Source: Mycobacterium sp. SMC-2 | GTDB taxonomy: Bacteria; Actinomycetota; Actinomycetes; Mycobacteriales; Mycobacteriaceae | DNA: 64,000 nucleotides | Direction: 5' to 3' | NCBI RefSeq assembly: GCF_025263485.1 | Contig: NZ_CP079863.1 | Location: 3,038,001-3,102,000 of the forward strand | Part shown: positions 18,159-28,284 of the stretch, piece after piece | How positions within the stretch are numbered: the first letter of the stretch is position 1 | Layout: each line of letters starts with the position of its first letter | Translations under genes and position numbers: made by a program | The notes under the pieces: model-generated | The model's input: only the letters and a program-made list of their open reading frames with translations | Told to the model about the DNA's origin: nothing | Databases searched by the model: none

Positions 18159-18656
18159 TTAGTGATGGCCGGGCAGTCCCAGCGCGATGGGATTACGGCC
18201 GAACGAAAAGTGCCGATGAGCGAACCAGCTGTACACCACCTGCACAGCGGTGATGACCAGCTGCGACAGCAGCACTGGCCAGCCACACACCTCCACTAGC
18301 AGCGGCAGCACGGCAAAATTGAAGGCCAACGCAGAAACGTTGACCAGCTCGAACCGTCCCAGATCGCGCAAGACATGACCGGTCACCCGGAACACAAAAT
18401 GGCGGTAAAGGACGAACGCGCACAGCACGGCCGCAACGTGCGCGCAGACTAGCGCTCCCAGATAGCCGATGGCATTCCGGAGGAGCCATAAAAACAGCAC
18501 AAACCACGCCGGACCGATTAAGGCATTAACCGCGCCGACGATCAGAAAGGCGACCCGCTGGTCCCGGATTATTCGCAACAGTGGGCCAGGAACGCCAGTC
18601 ATTCCAGCGGGCGGACGAATCGGCTGGTCGTCACCCGCAAACGCGTCGAGACTCAT
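18159..18656 (-). CDS. GtrA-family membrane protein (second copy)
   Basis: The 165-aa protein is similar in plan to the GtrA at 16652. It has LLRIIRDQRVAFLIVGAVNALIG, then YRHFVFRVTGHVLRDLGRFE and FAHRHFSFGR, with four hydrophobic segments. The block VFRVxGHVLRDLxRF is shared almost word for word with the first copy, so they are paralogues. It is followed after 3 nt by a GT2 gene. Two GtrA-GT pairs in one locus suggest two different lipid-linked sugars. Confidence 0.85.
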   Translation of the reverse strand: MSLDAFAGDDQPIRPPAGMTGVPGPLLRIIRDQRVAFLIVGAVNALIGPAWFVLFLWLLRNAIGYLGALVCAHVAAVLCAFVLYRHFVFRVTGHVLRDLGRFELVNVSALAFNFAVLPLLVEVCGWPVLLSQLVITAVQVVYSWFAHRHFSFGRNPIALGLPGHH

Positions 18657-18792
18657 CCCCGACTAGGGTAGTCCGGCGGACGGGCAATCGGAGGAGAACC
18701 ACTCGACTTGCCTCGCGGTTCAGGCACCCCCGCGGTGCCTCCCAGAGCCGGACCGTTCCAGCGCCCTAGTAGCGGACTGGCGGCGAGGTCTC

Positions 18793-20286
18793 CTATTTCG
18801 CCTCGGATGTATGTGCAGAGGCGGTGACCGCTGCAACCGGTGACCCATCCCGAACGGCTCCTTCGTCATCGCAGTCTCGGCGGGCCGGCCTTCGCGCGTA
18901 GGAGACGATAATCACGGCGCACGTGACTAGCCACAAGATCGGCGCCCAACCGACTGTGGTGACAACGATCAGTCTGTTACCGGTTGGTCCATTGGCTCCG
19001 GGCTGTCCGGGGATCGGTGCAGCGGCCGGCTGACCCAAGGCGACCTGAGCGATGCTGAGCGCCGTGGCCAAACTCACGCACATGCCGACCGCGCGACGGC
19101 GGCCAGCGTGTGCCGCAAGCCGGTCGAATATTCCCGTACCGGGCGGCCCATCGGGGTCTCGGAGAACCAGCGCGGCGATTGGCAAAACGATTACCAGGTA
19201 ATAGAAGGCCACCTTGGGAGGGAAGAATACGGCAGTAGCCAGCAGCACGATTCCAGCTATCACAGGCGGCATGCGCCGCCCCAGCGCAATGAGGGAGGCG
19301 GCGACTACGAGCAGAACAACATACCCGATCAACGACCTCGGACCAGCGAGAAAGCCGCCTGGTATTTTGCCGCCCGTCTGGAAAAGCTTGATGGTATCGG
19401 GAACGATCAGCAGTCCTTTGCCAAAGGACACGTTCTGTTGTGCAACGGTATCTTGGAACGGACCTTTACCGAAAATGTTGTGAATCGATTGCGCGATAGT
19501 GTCCGGAAAGTCCCTAGGCCACAACAGGTATGCGGCGAGATTGGAGATCGCGATCCCTCCGATCGCGAGCCCGCCCAACCGCCATTTCCGGGCCGCGAAC
19601 AACGCGACCACGAGCACCGCGAACATTGGTTTCAACAGTGCTGCGAGGACCACCATGGTGGCCACCAGGCCCCAACGCTCTCGGCGCAATGCCACCAAGA
19701 AGACCAACGCGATTGGCACCACGAAACCCGCCGAGTTGCCCCGGTCGATGACTGCCCATGCCGGAATGGCCGCGGCCCCCAACGCCACGAACACCACCGC
19801 AGCCTCCAGGCCGCGTGCCCCTCGGGCCGCCCAGACCGCCGGCGAAAGCACCGCGACCGTCAACGCGAGCAGATAACCGATCAGCCCCAGCTGCTGTGCG
19901 CCTAGCCATTTCGCGGGAAGCGCAAAGAGTAGATGCGGCACCATGCCGGCTGCGGGGTAGGGGAGCCGCACCGGCGGGTGCGGCGGCAATACCGGATAGG
20001 GTGCCCATGGATTGGGCCGCAGCCCGGCAGCCGCAACCATCGAGTAGTCGCCGAAGCAGTGCCGACCGATCTTCGTGCTCCAAGCCGCCCAGCAATCCTC
20101 CGGGGGCGACAACAGAAGAGAGGAAAGCACGTCCACCGAGTAACACCGGGCGAGAAGGTAGCCTAGTGCTACCGAAACCGCCGACACGAGCAGGATAGTG
20201 CTGAGCACGATGGTGCGCTCGGATTGGCCGGTGATGACGGAAAGCTGCTTCCGAACGCCGTGCCGCGCTTCAAGAGGTCGATTCAT
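18793..20286 (-). CDS. GT87/GT-C-like polyprenol-dependent membrane glycosyltransferase
   Basis: The protein is about 497 aa and mostly hydrophobic, with roughly ten membrane segments. An N-terminal loop after the first helix carries acidic residues (SPPEDCWAAWSTKIGRHCFGDYS), in the position of the GT-C catalytic loop. Mycobacterial relatives of this type use polyprenyl-phosphate sugars on the outer face of the membrane. I start at ATG 20284-20286 because GAGGAG lies about 8 nt upstream. The frame is open to 20493, but the extra 69 residues are Arg/Ser-rich and unlike a membrane protein. It is divergent from the GDP-mannose dehydratase gene. Family assignment rests on topology more than on motifs. 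Confidence 0.65.
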   Translation of the reverse strand: MNRPLEARHGVRKQLSVITGQSERTIVLSTILLVSAVSVALGYLLARCYSVDVLSSLLLSPPEDCWAAWSTKIGRHCFGDYSMVAAAGLRPNPWAPYPVLPPHPPVRLPYPAAGMVPHLLFALPAKWLGAQQLGLIGYLLALTVAVLSPAVWAARGARGLEAAVVFVALGAAAIPAWAVIDRGNSAGFVVPIALVFLVALRRERWGLVATMVVLAALLKPMFAVLVVALFAARKWRLGGLAIGGIAISNLAAYLLWPRDFPDTIAQSIHNIFGKGPFQDTVAQQNVSFGKGLLIVPDTIKLFQTGGKIPGGFLAGPRSLIGYVVLLVVAASLIALGRRMPPVIAGIVLLATAVFFPPKVAFYYLVIVLPIAALVLRDPDGPPGTGIFDRLAAHAGRRRAVGMCVSLATALSIAQVALGQPAAAPIPGQPGANGPTGNRLIVVTTVGWAPILWLVTCAVIIVSYARRPARRDCDDEGAVRDGSPVAAVTASAHTSEAK

Positions 20287-20625
20287 CAGCGTTCTCCTCG
20301 ATTTTGCGGACCGCGGTCGCTGGGAGGACGAGCGCAGGACGCGCTCACGTCCGCGTTCCACCGCCGAGCCAGCGGTTTGAGTTTCGCGCAAAGGCCTCTG
20401 AAACACAAGAAATTCCGCCGAGCCTCCTTTTCCGGACCTGCGATACGTTGCGATCGATATATTTCCTGGCGAAATGGCGAAGCCGTCAGTCAATCTTTGC
20501 TTGCCTCAACATCTACTATTGACCGATGGCGCGGCCCGCGGTGGAGCACATGGCGAGGAGTTAGGGGGCGCGATGGGGTGGGGGACACGTGGTGGTGAGC
20601 GGACGCAGGCGAAAGTAGGAAACCA
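20287..20625. promoter_or_regulatory. Divergent intergenic region between the GT87-like gene and gmd
   Basis: This 339-bp region is more AT-rich than its flanks around 20440-20525, as expected of promoters for the two divergent genes. No specific operator could be recognised. The gmd GTG start is preceded by GTAGGA, and the GT87-like gene by GAGGAG. Confidence 0.4.
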
Positions 20626-21648
20626 GTGAAGCGAGCACTCATCACTGGGATCACCGGGCAGGACGGTTCGTATCTCGCTGAACTGCTGCTGGGCAAGGGA
20701 TACGAGGTTCACGGGCTCATCCGTCGAGCCTCGACGTTCAACACGTCGCGCATCGATCACCTCTACGTTGATCCGCATCAACCGGACGCACGACTGTTCC
20801 TGCATTACGGCGACCTCACCGACGGTACCCGGTTGGTCACTTTGCTGAGCACCATCGACCCGGACGAGGTGTACAACCTCGCCGCGCAGTCGCACGTGCG
20901 CGTCAGCTTTGACGAACCTGTACACACCGGCGACGCCACCGGCATGGGATCAATCCGACTGTTAGAGGCCGTCCGTCTGTCCCGGGTGGATTGCCGCTTC
21001 TACCAGGCCTCCTCGTCGGAGATGTTTGGTGGGTCCCCTCCGCCGCAGAACGAGCTGACCCCCTTCTATCCCCGCTCACCCTACGGTGCGGCGAAGGTTT
21101 ACGCGTACTGGACGACGCGCAACTATCGTGAGGCGTACGGCTTGTTCGCGGTCAACGGTATCTTGTTCAACCACGAATCACCTAGGCGCGGTGAGACATT
21201 CGTGACACGGAAGATCACGCGAGCCGCCGCGCGTATCAAAGCCGGTATCCAGTCGGATGTCTACCTGGGTAACCTCGGTGCTGTCCGCGACTGGGGATAT
21301 GCACCCGAGTATGCCGAGGGTATGTGGCGCATGCTGCAGGCTGCCGAGCCCGAGGACTTCGTTCTGGCGACCGGGCGCGGTTACAGCGTGCGCGAGTTCG
21401 CTCAGACCGCGTTCAACCATGCCGGGCTCGACTGGCAAAAGTATGTGAAATTCGACGAGCGCTACCTGCGGCCCACGGAAGTGGATTCTCTGATCGGGGA
21501 TGCGACGAAGGCTGCCGAATCGTTGGGCTGGAAGGCGTCCGTACACACCGGCGAGCTGGCGCGGATCATGGTGGATGCTGACATCGCGGCATTGGAGTGC
21601 GACGGCACGCCCTGGATCGACAAGCCGATGCTGCCCGGTTGGAGCTGA
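20626..21648 (+). CDS. gmd: GDP-mannose 4,6-dehydratase
   Basis: The 340-aa extended SDR has [19 protein letters not shown] (cofactor loop), [15 protein letters not shown], the Ser-Ser-Glu of QASSSEMFG, and the catalytic YGAAK (about residue 150). These, with [11 protein letters not shown] and [16 protein letters not shown], are specific for GDP-mannose dehydratases. It makes GDP-4-keto-6-deoxymannose, the precursor for GDP-fucose or related 6-deoxyhexoses. The GTG start has a weak Shine-Dalgarno. The epimerase/reductase gene follows after 6 nt. Confidence 0.95.
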   Translation: MKRALITGITGQDGSYLAELLLGKGYEVHGLIRRASTFNTSRIDHLYVDPHQPDARLFLHYGDLTDGTRLVTLLSTIDPDEVYNLAAQSHVRVSFDEPVHTGDATGMGSIRLLEAVRLSRVDCRFYQASSSEMFGGSPPPQNELTPFYPRSPYGAAKVYAYWTTRNYREAYGLFAVNGILFNHESPRRGETFVTRKITRAAARIKAGIQSDVYLGNLGAVRDWGYAPEYAEGMWRMLQAAEPEDFVLATGRGYSVREFAQTAFNHAGLDWQKYVKFDERYLRPTEVDSLIGDATKAAESLGWKASVHTGELARIMVDADIAALECDGTPWIDKPMLPGWS

Positions 21649-21654
21649 GCGGGG

Positions 21655-22614
21655 ATGGGCACTATCGGGGTCCTTGACCGGGATTTGCCGGTATACATCG
21701 CCGGGCACCGCGGGCTGGTGGGGTCGGCCCTGCTGCGCAGATTTCGTGCCGAGGGGTTCACCAATCTCCTTGTGCGGCAACACGATGAGCTCGACCTCAC
21801 GGACCGCCGTGCAACGTTCGACTTCCTGTTGCAGTCAAGGCCGCAGGTCATCATCGACGCTGCGGCGCGGGTCGGGGGAATCATGGCGAACAACACCTAC
21901 CCGGCCGATTTCTTGTCCGAAAATCTACAGATTCAGGTCAACTTGCTTGACGCTGCGGTGGCCGCACGGGTGCCGCGGCTGCTATTCCTCGGCTCCTCTT
22001 GCATATATCCGAAGTTCGCGCCGCAGCCCATCCAGGAGGGCGCACTCCTCACCGGACCGCTGGAACCCACCAACGAGGCGTACGCAATCGCCAAGATCGC
22101 CGGCATCCTGCAAGTCCAAGCGGTGAGGCGTCAATATGGCCTGGCGTGGATATCCGCGATGCCGACCAACCTCTATGGCCCCGATGACAACTTCTCCCCT
22201 TTAGGCTCGCATCTGCTGCCGGCGCTCATCCGGCGGTATGACGAGGCCAAAGCCAGCGGCGCGGGACAGGTGACAAACTGGGGGAGCGGCACTCCACGGC
22301 GCGAACTGCTGCATGTCGACGATCTCGCAAGTGCGTGCCTGTACCTCCTGGAACACTTCGACGGTCCGAATCATGTCAACGTGGGGACCGGCATCGACCA
22401 CACGATCAGGGAGATCGCCGTGATGGTCGCGGATGCGGTGGGCTATACCGGCGAAACACGCTGGGACACAACGAAACCGGATGGGACACCTCGCAAGCTA
22501 TTGGATGTGTCGGTTCTGCGCGAGGCGGGATGGCAGCCCAAAATCGCGCTGCGAGACGGCATCGAGGCAGCAGTGGCGTGGTATCGCGCGAACGCCGCAG
22601 TGGCAAGGAAGTAA
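21655..22614 (+). CDS. GDP-L-fucose synthase-like NAD-dependent epimerase/reductase
   Basis: The 319-aa SDR begins near VYIAGHRGLVGSALLRRF. It has the characteristic LGSSCIYPKFAPQPI and catalytic YAIAK (about residue 143), followed by MPTNLYGPDDNF, all hallmarks of GDP-fucose synthase (WcaG/Fcl). It probably epimerises and/or reduces the GDP-4-keto-6-deoxymannose made by the preceding enzyme. In GPL loci such a pair supplies 6-deoxyhexoses. Its exact product (fucose versus another 6-deoxy sugar) cannot be read here. It ends 10 nt from the convergent drrC gene. Confidence 0.92.
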   Translation: MGTIGVLDRDLPVYIAGHRGLVGSALLRRFRAEGFTNLLVRQHDELDLTDRRATFDFLLQSRPQVIIDAAARVGGIMANNTYPADFLSENLQIQVNLLDAAVAARVPRLLFLGSSCIYPKFAPQPIQEGALLTGPLEPTNEAYAIAKIAGILQVQAVRRQYGLAWISAMPTNLYGPDDNFSPLGSHLLPALIRRYDEAKASGAGQVTNWGSGTPRRELLHVDDLASACLYLLEHFDGPNHVNVGTGIDHTIREIAVMVADAVGYTGETRWDTTKPDGTPRKLLDVSVLREAGWQPKIALRDGIEAAVAWYRANAAVARK

Positions 22615-22624
22615 CTGCGCCGAC

Positions 22625-23416
22625 CTACGCGCTGGACTCGGCGGCTTGACGATAGCCGCGCACCGCGATTGGCATGAAGACCGCTAGCAGCCCGATCGTC
22701 CAGAGGAGAGTCATCACCAGCGGCCACACGAGCGGGCCGCCGTGGGCCAGCGCCCACATCGCTTCGATAGGCGGCGACATTGGTTGCATGCGAACGAAAG
22801 GTCGAAGCCACTCCGGGTACAGCGCGATGGGAGTGGTACCGGGATTGAGGAAAGCCAGCGAGACGGTCACGCCCACCAGCCAGGTCATGACGGTACGGCC
22901 ATTGGCGCGGATGGCCAGTGCCGTTACCAACGCCGTGAACCCGACGACCGCGATCGACGGGATCAGAACGTACAACAGCGCCGTCAACCACCCATGCGTG
23001 AAGCGAAGCCCCAGCGTAACCCCGACGGCGGTGATCAGGACAGTCCCAATGCATGCGCGCGCGGCGTCAGCGGCTATCCGCCCAGTAAGCGCACTTGTCC
23101 GGTGTACTGGCAGCACCCAGAGCCGCCTGTGAATTCCCAATTGGCGCTCCAAGGTGACACTGACCGCGCCACCCAGGGCGCCGAACAGTGCGGAAAGTTC
23201 CGCGGCTAACGGGGCCAAGCCGTAAACGCTGTCGACGCCGGTGACTTTGCGCACCTGCTCGCCTAACACGACCTGGTAGATAAGCATGAGGCAGATAGGG
23301 AAAACCAGGGATCCCATCAATACCCCGTGGTCACGCCGCCATCGTGTGAGGAGTCGCCCGGCGTGCACCCAGCTCTCGGTCAAGAGCGACCCTTGTACTG
23401 CGGCCTGCGGTACCAC
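22625..23416 (-). CDS. drrC: ABC-2 type transporter permease (DrrC-like)
   Basis: The protein is about 263 aa with six hydrophobic segments. It has an EQVRKVTGVDSVYGLAPL extracytoplasmic region and the LNPGTTPIALYPEWLRPFVRMQPMSP loop typical of DrrB/DrrC permeases. I start at GTG 23414-23416, which shares its first base with the preceding gene's TAG. The frame is open upstream to 23728, but that part overlaps drrB and has no membrane-protein character. As partner of DrrA/DrrB it would export a lipid across the inner membrane. Here, at the end of the mmpS/mmpL operon, the cargo is probably the lipopeptide or its lipid part (inference). Confidence 0.85.
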   Translation of the reverse strand: MVPQAAVQGSLLTESWVHAGRLLTRWRRDHGVLMGSLVFPICLMLIYQVVLGEQVRKVTGVDSVYGLAPLAAELSALFGALGGAVSVTLERQLGIHRRLWVLPVHRTSALTGRIAADAARACIGTVLITAVGVTLGLRFTHGWLTALLYVLIPSIAVVGFTALVTALAIRANGRTVMTWLVGVTVSLAFLNPGTTPIALYPEWLRPFVRMQPMSPPIEAMWALAHGGPLVWPLVMTLLWTIGLLAVFMPIAVRGYRQAAESSA

Positions 23417-24156
23417 TAGGCCCGCCTCTGCATCCGCAGCGTAATGGCGCCGAAGACCAGCATCATGCCGACACACCAGGCCATACCAGCGACAAATGTG
23501 CCGACCGCCACGTGTCCACGAGCCAGGCCGCGCAATGTTTCGGTGACCTGTGACACCGGCTGGTTGCGAACATACGGGCGCAACCAGCCGGGAAAGGTTC
23601 TCTCGGGGGCGATCCCGGTGGACAGCATAAACAGCAGCAGCTGGGGCACAAATAATATGTGACTGACCCCCTCCAAACTGCTCGCACCAGATCCCAGTGC
23701 GTCGGCCGCGAGCCCTACGGCCAGACACAGTAGCAACGCCGCGAGCACAAAGGCGAGCGCATAGCGCAGTCCGCCGGTCATGCGGAATCCGATCGCATAG
23801 CTTGCGACCATTGCCACCGACAGGGCGAGCGTGGCCCGCATCAGGGTAGCCACCATGCGGGCGCTCACCGGGACTGCGGCGGGGATTGGCAGCGTCGCCA
23901 ACCGCTGACCCAACGCATGGAGCCGGTCACGTGCCGCGCGGTCCCCAGTCAACAACGCGATGGAGATCATGGACTGGACGACTACCGCGGGCACCAGATA
24001 CTGCGAATAACTCACGCGGTCGGTGTCGATCAGGCCGTGCAGTGCCGCGGCGAATCCGGCCAAATACCCGATGGGTGACAGCACCTCGTAGATCATCCCG
24101 CCATCACGCGCCGCCGACATGAGCGAACGTTCCGTGAGAGCGCCCATCGCGCTCAT
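23416..24156 (-). CDS. drrB: ABC-2 type transporter permease (DrrB-like)
   Basis: The 246-aa integral membrane protein has six hydrophobic segments. An N-terminal ALTERSLMSAARD amphipathic start precedes them. The loop STGIAPERTFPGWLRPYVRNQPVSQVTETLR matches the ABC-2 signature region and parallels that of drrC. Its ATG overlaps the drrA stop (ATGA 24153-24156), giving tight translational coupling. It pairs with DrrC to form the membrane channel. Confidence 0.88.
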   Translation of the reverse strand: MSAMGALTERSLMSAARDGGMIYEVLSPIGYLAGFAAALHGLIDTDRVSYSQYLVPAVVVQSMISIALLTGDRAARDRLHALGQRLATLPIPAAVPVSARMVATLMRATLALSVAMVASYAIGFRMTGGLRYALAFVLAALLLCLAVGLAADALGSGASSLEGVSHILFVPQLLLFMLSTGIAPERTFPGWLRPYVRNQPVSQVTETLRGLARGHVAVGTFVAGMAWCVGMMLVFGAITLRMQRRA

Positions 24157-25199
24157 GACTGGACGACCGTCTGTTCGGTGAGGTGCAGGAACGCCTCGTC
24201 GAGCGAGGGTTTCCGCAGCGAGATGTCGGTGAACTCAACGCCGATCGCGTCGACCCGCCGGAACACCTCACCCAGTGTGGCCAGCCCGTCGGGGGCGAAC
24301 ACCGACACTGAACTCTTGTCGGCGTTGACATCGAACCCGTTGAGTCCGGCCAATGCCGCCGCGACCTGAGGCAAGTCAGCCGGATTGGCCGGGGTTACCT
24401 CACAATAACTCGTACCGACCTTGCGCTTGAGGTCCTCGGCGGTGCCGCTGGCGATCACTTGGCCGTGGTCGATGACGACGATCGAGTCGCTCAACACGTC
24501 CGCCTCTTCCAGGTACTGCGTGGTCAGTAGCACGGTGATGCCCTGGCGGGCCAACGAGCTCACCAGCGCCCATACGTTTCGTCGGCTGCGGGGGTCCAGC
24601 CCGGTGGTCGGCTCGTCGAGGAAGAGTACCTTCGGCAGCACCATTAGGGCGCTGGCAAGGTCGACGCGCCGCCACATGCCACCGGAATAGGTGGATACCC
24701 GCCGGTCGGCGGCCGCGACGAGGTCGAACTGCTCGAGCAGGTCGTCAGCGCGAGCTTTTGCCTCCCTGCGACGTAGGCCGCGCAGCCGGCCGAACAACAC
24801 CAGGTTCTCCCGGCCGCTGAGCAGGGGGTCCATCGAGGCGAACTGCCCGGCCACCCCGATGCTGGCACGAACTTGGGCGGGCTGACGGACGATGTCGTAG
24901 CCCGCGACGGCGGCGCAACCCGCAGTGGGCCGGATGAGTGTAGACAAGATATTGATAGTGGTCGTCTTGCCGGCGCCATTGTGACCGAGCACGCCGCACA
25001 CCGTTCCGGCTGGAACGGAAAAACTCACGCCGCACAGTGCACGCGTGTCTCGTCCGAATGTCTTTGCGAGGGCTTCAACCTCGATCGCCAGTGGACTCAC
25101 AGTATGGAGTATTTCATCGTGGTGCTCGTGCGTTGGCTGTATTGGAGCATGACAGCTATCAAGAGGATGCCGCTGCTCCTTTCGATGGCGGCCCGCCAT
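24153..25199 (-). CDS. drrA: ABC transporter ATP-binding protein (DrrA-like)
   Basis: The ATPase domain has Walker A GVLGHNGAGKTTTINIL, signature YSGGMWRRVDLASAL (SGGM rather than SGGQ, as in DrrA), Walker B VLFLDEPTTGLDPRSR and the H-loop replaced by TTQYLEEA, another DrrA-family trait. A C-terminal regulatory region follows. The start used, 25199, is 1 nt after the mmpL stop. However, the first 33 residues look non-conserved and a GTG at 25100 (VSPLAIEVEALAKTFG) is a strong alternative; neither has a good ribosome site. It energises the DrrB/DrrC permeases. Confidence 0.88.
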   Translation of the reverse strand: MAGRHRKEQRHPLDSCHAPIQPTHEHHDEILHTVSPLAIEVEALAKTFGRDTRALCGVSFSVPAGTVCGVLGHNGAGKTTTINILSTLIRPTAGCAAVAGYDIVRQPAQVRASIGVAGQFASMDPLLSGRENLVLFGRLRGLRRREAKARADDLLEQFDLVAAADRRVSTYSGGMWRRVDLASALMVLPKVLFLDEPTTGLDPRSRRNVWALVSSLARQGITVLLTTQYLEEADVLSDSIVVIDHGQVIASGTAEDLKRKVGTSYCEVTPANPADLPQVAAALAGLNGFDVNADKSSVSVFAPDGLATLGEVFRRVDAIGVEFTDISLRKPSLDEAFLHLTEQTVVQS

Positions 25200-25200
25200 C

Positions 25201-28119
25201 TTAGACGGACGGCCTCGGGATCTCAGTTGTGGGCGCGTCGTCGTATCCTCCGCGGTCCTCGTGCAGCAGCAAGGACCGTACCAGCGGACGCGGCCCCTCC
25301 GGCCGCAGCATCTGGCTCGCCGGCCGCGGCCGAACTATTTGGGGCCACCAGAACCAGCGTCCGAGCAGCGCGGCGATGGATGGTGTCATGAACGAGCGCA
25401 CGATCAGGGTGTCGAACAACAGCCCCAGGCCAATGGTGGTACCGACCTGACCGATGATGCGCAAATCGCTGACCACCATTGCGGCCATCGTGAATGCGAA
25501 CACCAGGCCCGCGTTCGTCACGACCTTACCCGTACCGCCCATTGCACGAATGATGCCGGTGTTTATACCACCGGCTATTTCCTCTCTCATGCGGGATACC
25601 AGCAGCAGGTTATAGTCGGACCCCACAGCCAAAAGCACGATCACCGACATGGGCAGCACCATCCAGTACAACTGGATGCCCAAAATATACTGCCAGATCA
25701 GTACGGACAGCCCGAACGACGAGCCGAGCGAAAGCGCCACCGTTCCGACGATTACCAGTGAGGCCACGAAACTTCGCGTGATGATCAACATGATGATGAA
25801 GATGAGGCAGAGCGCACCCACTCCCGCGATGAACAGGTCGAAGGTGGAACCGTCGCGGAAGTCCTTGAATGTTGACGCGGTGCCGGCGATATAGATTTTG
25901 GACGGCTCCAGGGGGGTTGTCTTGAGTGCCTCCTCGGCAGCCGTCCGTATCTTGTCGATGCGGCCGAGGCCCTCGGGTGACGCGGGGTCGCCCTTATGGG
26001 AAATGATGAATCGCGCGGCTTTACCGTCCGGGGACAAGAACTGGCTCATCGCACGCTTGAAGTCTTCGTTCTTGAAGATGTCGGGTGGCAGATAGAAGGA
26101 GTCGTCGTCCTTCGCGGCATCGAACGTCGCCCCCATTGCGGTGGCGTTCTCTTTCTGGTTGTTCATCTGGCCAAGCGTTCCATTCATGGTGCTGTAACTC
26201 GTCAGCAACATGTTGCGCGCGTCTTCGGCGATTGCGATCGACGGCGGGAAAATCTCGAGCAGCTGTGGCAACAGCGCGTCCATCTTGTCGAGATCGACAA
26301 TAAATTCATCGAGCTTATCGCTCAGTGCGTCGATCCCGTCGACTTCGTCGAAAATATTCCTTAAAGCCCAGCAGACGGGAATGTCATAACAATGCCGTTC
26401 CCAGTAGAAGTAACTTCGGAGTGGCCTGAAAAAATCTTCAAAATCGGCAAAGTGGTTGCGGAGCTCGAAGACAACATCGCGCATTTCTTTGGTTTTGCCG
26501 ATCGACTCGTGCGTAATAGCTGTGATCTGTTTTTGCAGCGCGTACATGCGCTTCATCGTCGAGATTTGGTAAGACAGTACGTCCGCCTGCTTGAGCATGT
26601 CTTCCGTGCGGGCTTTCAGGTATTGCTGATCTTGTTGCATTACAGAATATTGCATTTGCATCAAGAAAGGTATCGAAGTGTGCTGAATCGGTGTGCCCTC
26701 GGGCCGGGTTATGCCCTGCACCCGAGAGATGCCATAAACTTTGAATATCGCCTTGGCGAGCCGATGCAGTACCAGAAAATCCGCGGGATTGCGCATATCA
26801 TGATCTGATTCGATCATCACGATTTCGGGCATCATTCGCGCTTGAGAGAAATGGCGATCGGCGGCCGCATATCCGACATTGGCGGGAATGTCATTGGGCA
26901 TGTAGAACCGGTTGTTGTAGCTCGTCTGATAGCCGGGCAGCGTCACGAGACCGACCACGGCCACCGCTATGGTCGCAGCGAGGATGGGCACGGGCCAGCG
27001 GACGATCGCCGTACCGATCCGGCGCCATCGACCGAACGCGAGAACGCGCTTGGGATCGAAGAGGCCGAAGCCGCTTCCGATGGTGATGACTGCGGGTACC
27101 AGGGTGAGCGCGATCACGACGGCCACAAGCATGCCCACGGCGCAGGGCACGCCCATGGTTTGGAAGATGGGCATCCGGGTGAAGCCCAGGCACAGCATGG
27201 CCCCGGCGATGGTCAGGCCGGAACCCAAGACCACCGGAGCGACCCCGCGGTAGGTCGTGTAGAAGGCCGTTTCCCGGTCGTCGCCGGTCTGGCGTGCCTC
27301 CTGGTATCGACCAAAGAAGAAGATCGCGTAATCGGTTCCGGCAGCCATCGCGAGCGCCACCAGCAGGTTGACGGCAAAAGTGGAGAGCGCGACGAGACTG
27401 TGATCGCCTAGAAACGCAACAATCCCCCGGGCCGCAAGGACCTCGATTCCCACGGTGACCAACAACAGAATCACAGTGATGACGGAACGATAGACGAAGA
27501 GCAGCACCACAAAAATGATCAGCGCGCCCACCGCGGTCATCTTCAGAATGGATCGGTCACCAGCCTGCTGCATATCCGATAACAGCGCTGACGGGCCCGT
27601 GACATAAACCTTGACTCCCGGAGGCGGCGGTGTCCGTCCGATGATATTGCGGACCACGGCAATGGAATCCTGGCCCAAGGTCGTGCCTTGGTTGCCGGCC
27701 AGATTCAGTTGCACATAAACGGCCTTGCCGTCGTCACTTTGCGCACCCGCCGCGGTCAGTCGATCTCCCCACAGATCCTGTACGTGCTCCACATGCTTCG
27801 GGTCGGCCTTAAGTGCACGAACCAATCGGTCATAGTACGTATGAGCGTCGTCCCCGAGGCGCTGCTGCCCCTCCAGCACGATCATCGCAATGCTGTCCGA
27901 ATCGGACTCTTTGAAATCCTTGCCCATGCGCTGCATGGCCTGAACAGCTGGCGCATCTTGCGGTGCCAATGGCACGGAATGCTCGCGGCCGACCGTCTCC
28001 AACCACGGCACACCGAAGGTCACCAACAGCGTGAGTGCAACCCACGCCAGGACGATGAGCACCGAAAGCCTGCGGATGCTGCGGGCAACGAAAGATGCTC
28101 GAGCGTGTTCGGTGCTCAT
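25201..28119 (-). CDS. mmpL4b: MmpL-family RND lipid transporter (second mmpL of operon)
   Basis: The 972-aa RND protein has an N-terminal helix ([20 protein letters not shown]), a large periplasmic loop, and a membrane block with the [16 protein letters not shown] motif (about residue 350). A second periplasmic domain is Met-rich with coiled-coil propensity (about residues 490-690). The C-terminal block holds [15 protein letters not shown] and ends FWWPQ. Asp-Tyr pairs in the TM helices (GTDY, GSDY) are the proton-relay residues. In GPL producers, MmpL4a/4b act as a pair with MmpS4 to export GPL. The symbol is assigned from position and similarity to the neighbouring paralogue. It is separated from mmpL4a by about 165 bp without a gene. 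Confidence 0.88.
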   Translation of the reverse strand: MSTEHARASFVARSIRRLSVLIVLAWVALTLLVTFGVPWLETVGREHSVPLAPQDAPAVQAMQRMGKDFKESDSDSIAMIVLEGQQRLGDDAHTYYDRLVRALKADPKHVEHVQDLWGDRLTAAGAQSDDGKAVYVQLNLAGNQGTTLGQDSIAVVRNIIGRTPPPPGVKVYVTGPSALLSDMQQAGDRSILKMTAVGALIIFVVLLFVYRSVITVILLLVTVGIEVLAARGIVAFLGDHSLVALSTFAVNLLVALAMAAGTDYAIFFFGRYQEARQTGDDRETAFYTTYRGVAPVVLGSGLTIAGAMLCLGFTRMPIFQTMGVPCAVGMLVAVVIALTLVPAVITIGSGFGLFDPKRVLAFGRWRRIGTAIVRWPVPILAATIAVAVVGLVTLPGYQTSYNNRFYMPNDIPANVGYAAADRHFSQARMMPEIVMIESDHDMRNPADFLVLHRLAKAIFKVYGISRVQGITRPEGTPIQHTSIPFLMQMQYSVMQQDQQYLKARTEDMLKQADVLSYQISTMKRMYALQKQITAITHESIGKTKEMRDVVFELRNHFADFEDFFRPLRSYFYWERHCYDIPVCWALRNIFDEVDGIDALSDKLDEFIVDLDKMDALLPQLLEIFPPSIAIAEDARNMLLTSYSTMNGTLGQMNNQKENATAMGATFDAAKDDDSFYLPPDIFKNEDFKRAMSQFLSPDGKAARFIISHKGDPASPEGLGRIDKIRTAAEEALKTTPLEPSKIYIAGTASTFKDFRDGSTFDLFIAGVGALCLIFIIMLIITRSFVASLVIVGTVALSLGSSFGLSVLIWQYILGIQLYWMVLPMSVIVLLAVGSDYNLLLVSRMREEIAGGINTGIIRAMGGTGKVVTNAGLVFAFTMAAMVVSDLRIIGQVGTTIGLGLLFDTLIVRSFMTPSIAALLGRWFWWPQIVRPRPASQMLRPEGPRPLVRSLLLHEDRGGYDDAPTTEIPRPSV

Positions 28120-28284
28120 GCAGCCCCCAACAACCGGGCGCTAGCGGCACGCAGTCGGTGCGGGACGCTCGCAGCCCTGACCGCACCGTCCACTGCGGCG
28201 CAGCGGCGAATGCCGTCCCGGTTGTCCTGTGTCACGATGTTCCCCACGGTCGCGATCCCTGTGCTGATAGTGGAAGCCCGGCAG

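Noticed and set aside
23417..23728. 104-codon upstream extension of DrrC
   Set aside because: It overlaps drrB, is Arg/Gly/His-rich and non-membrane; GTG 23416 gives the usual DrrC size.
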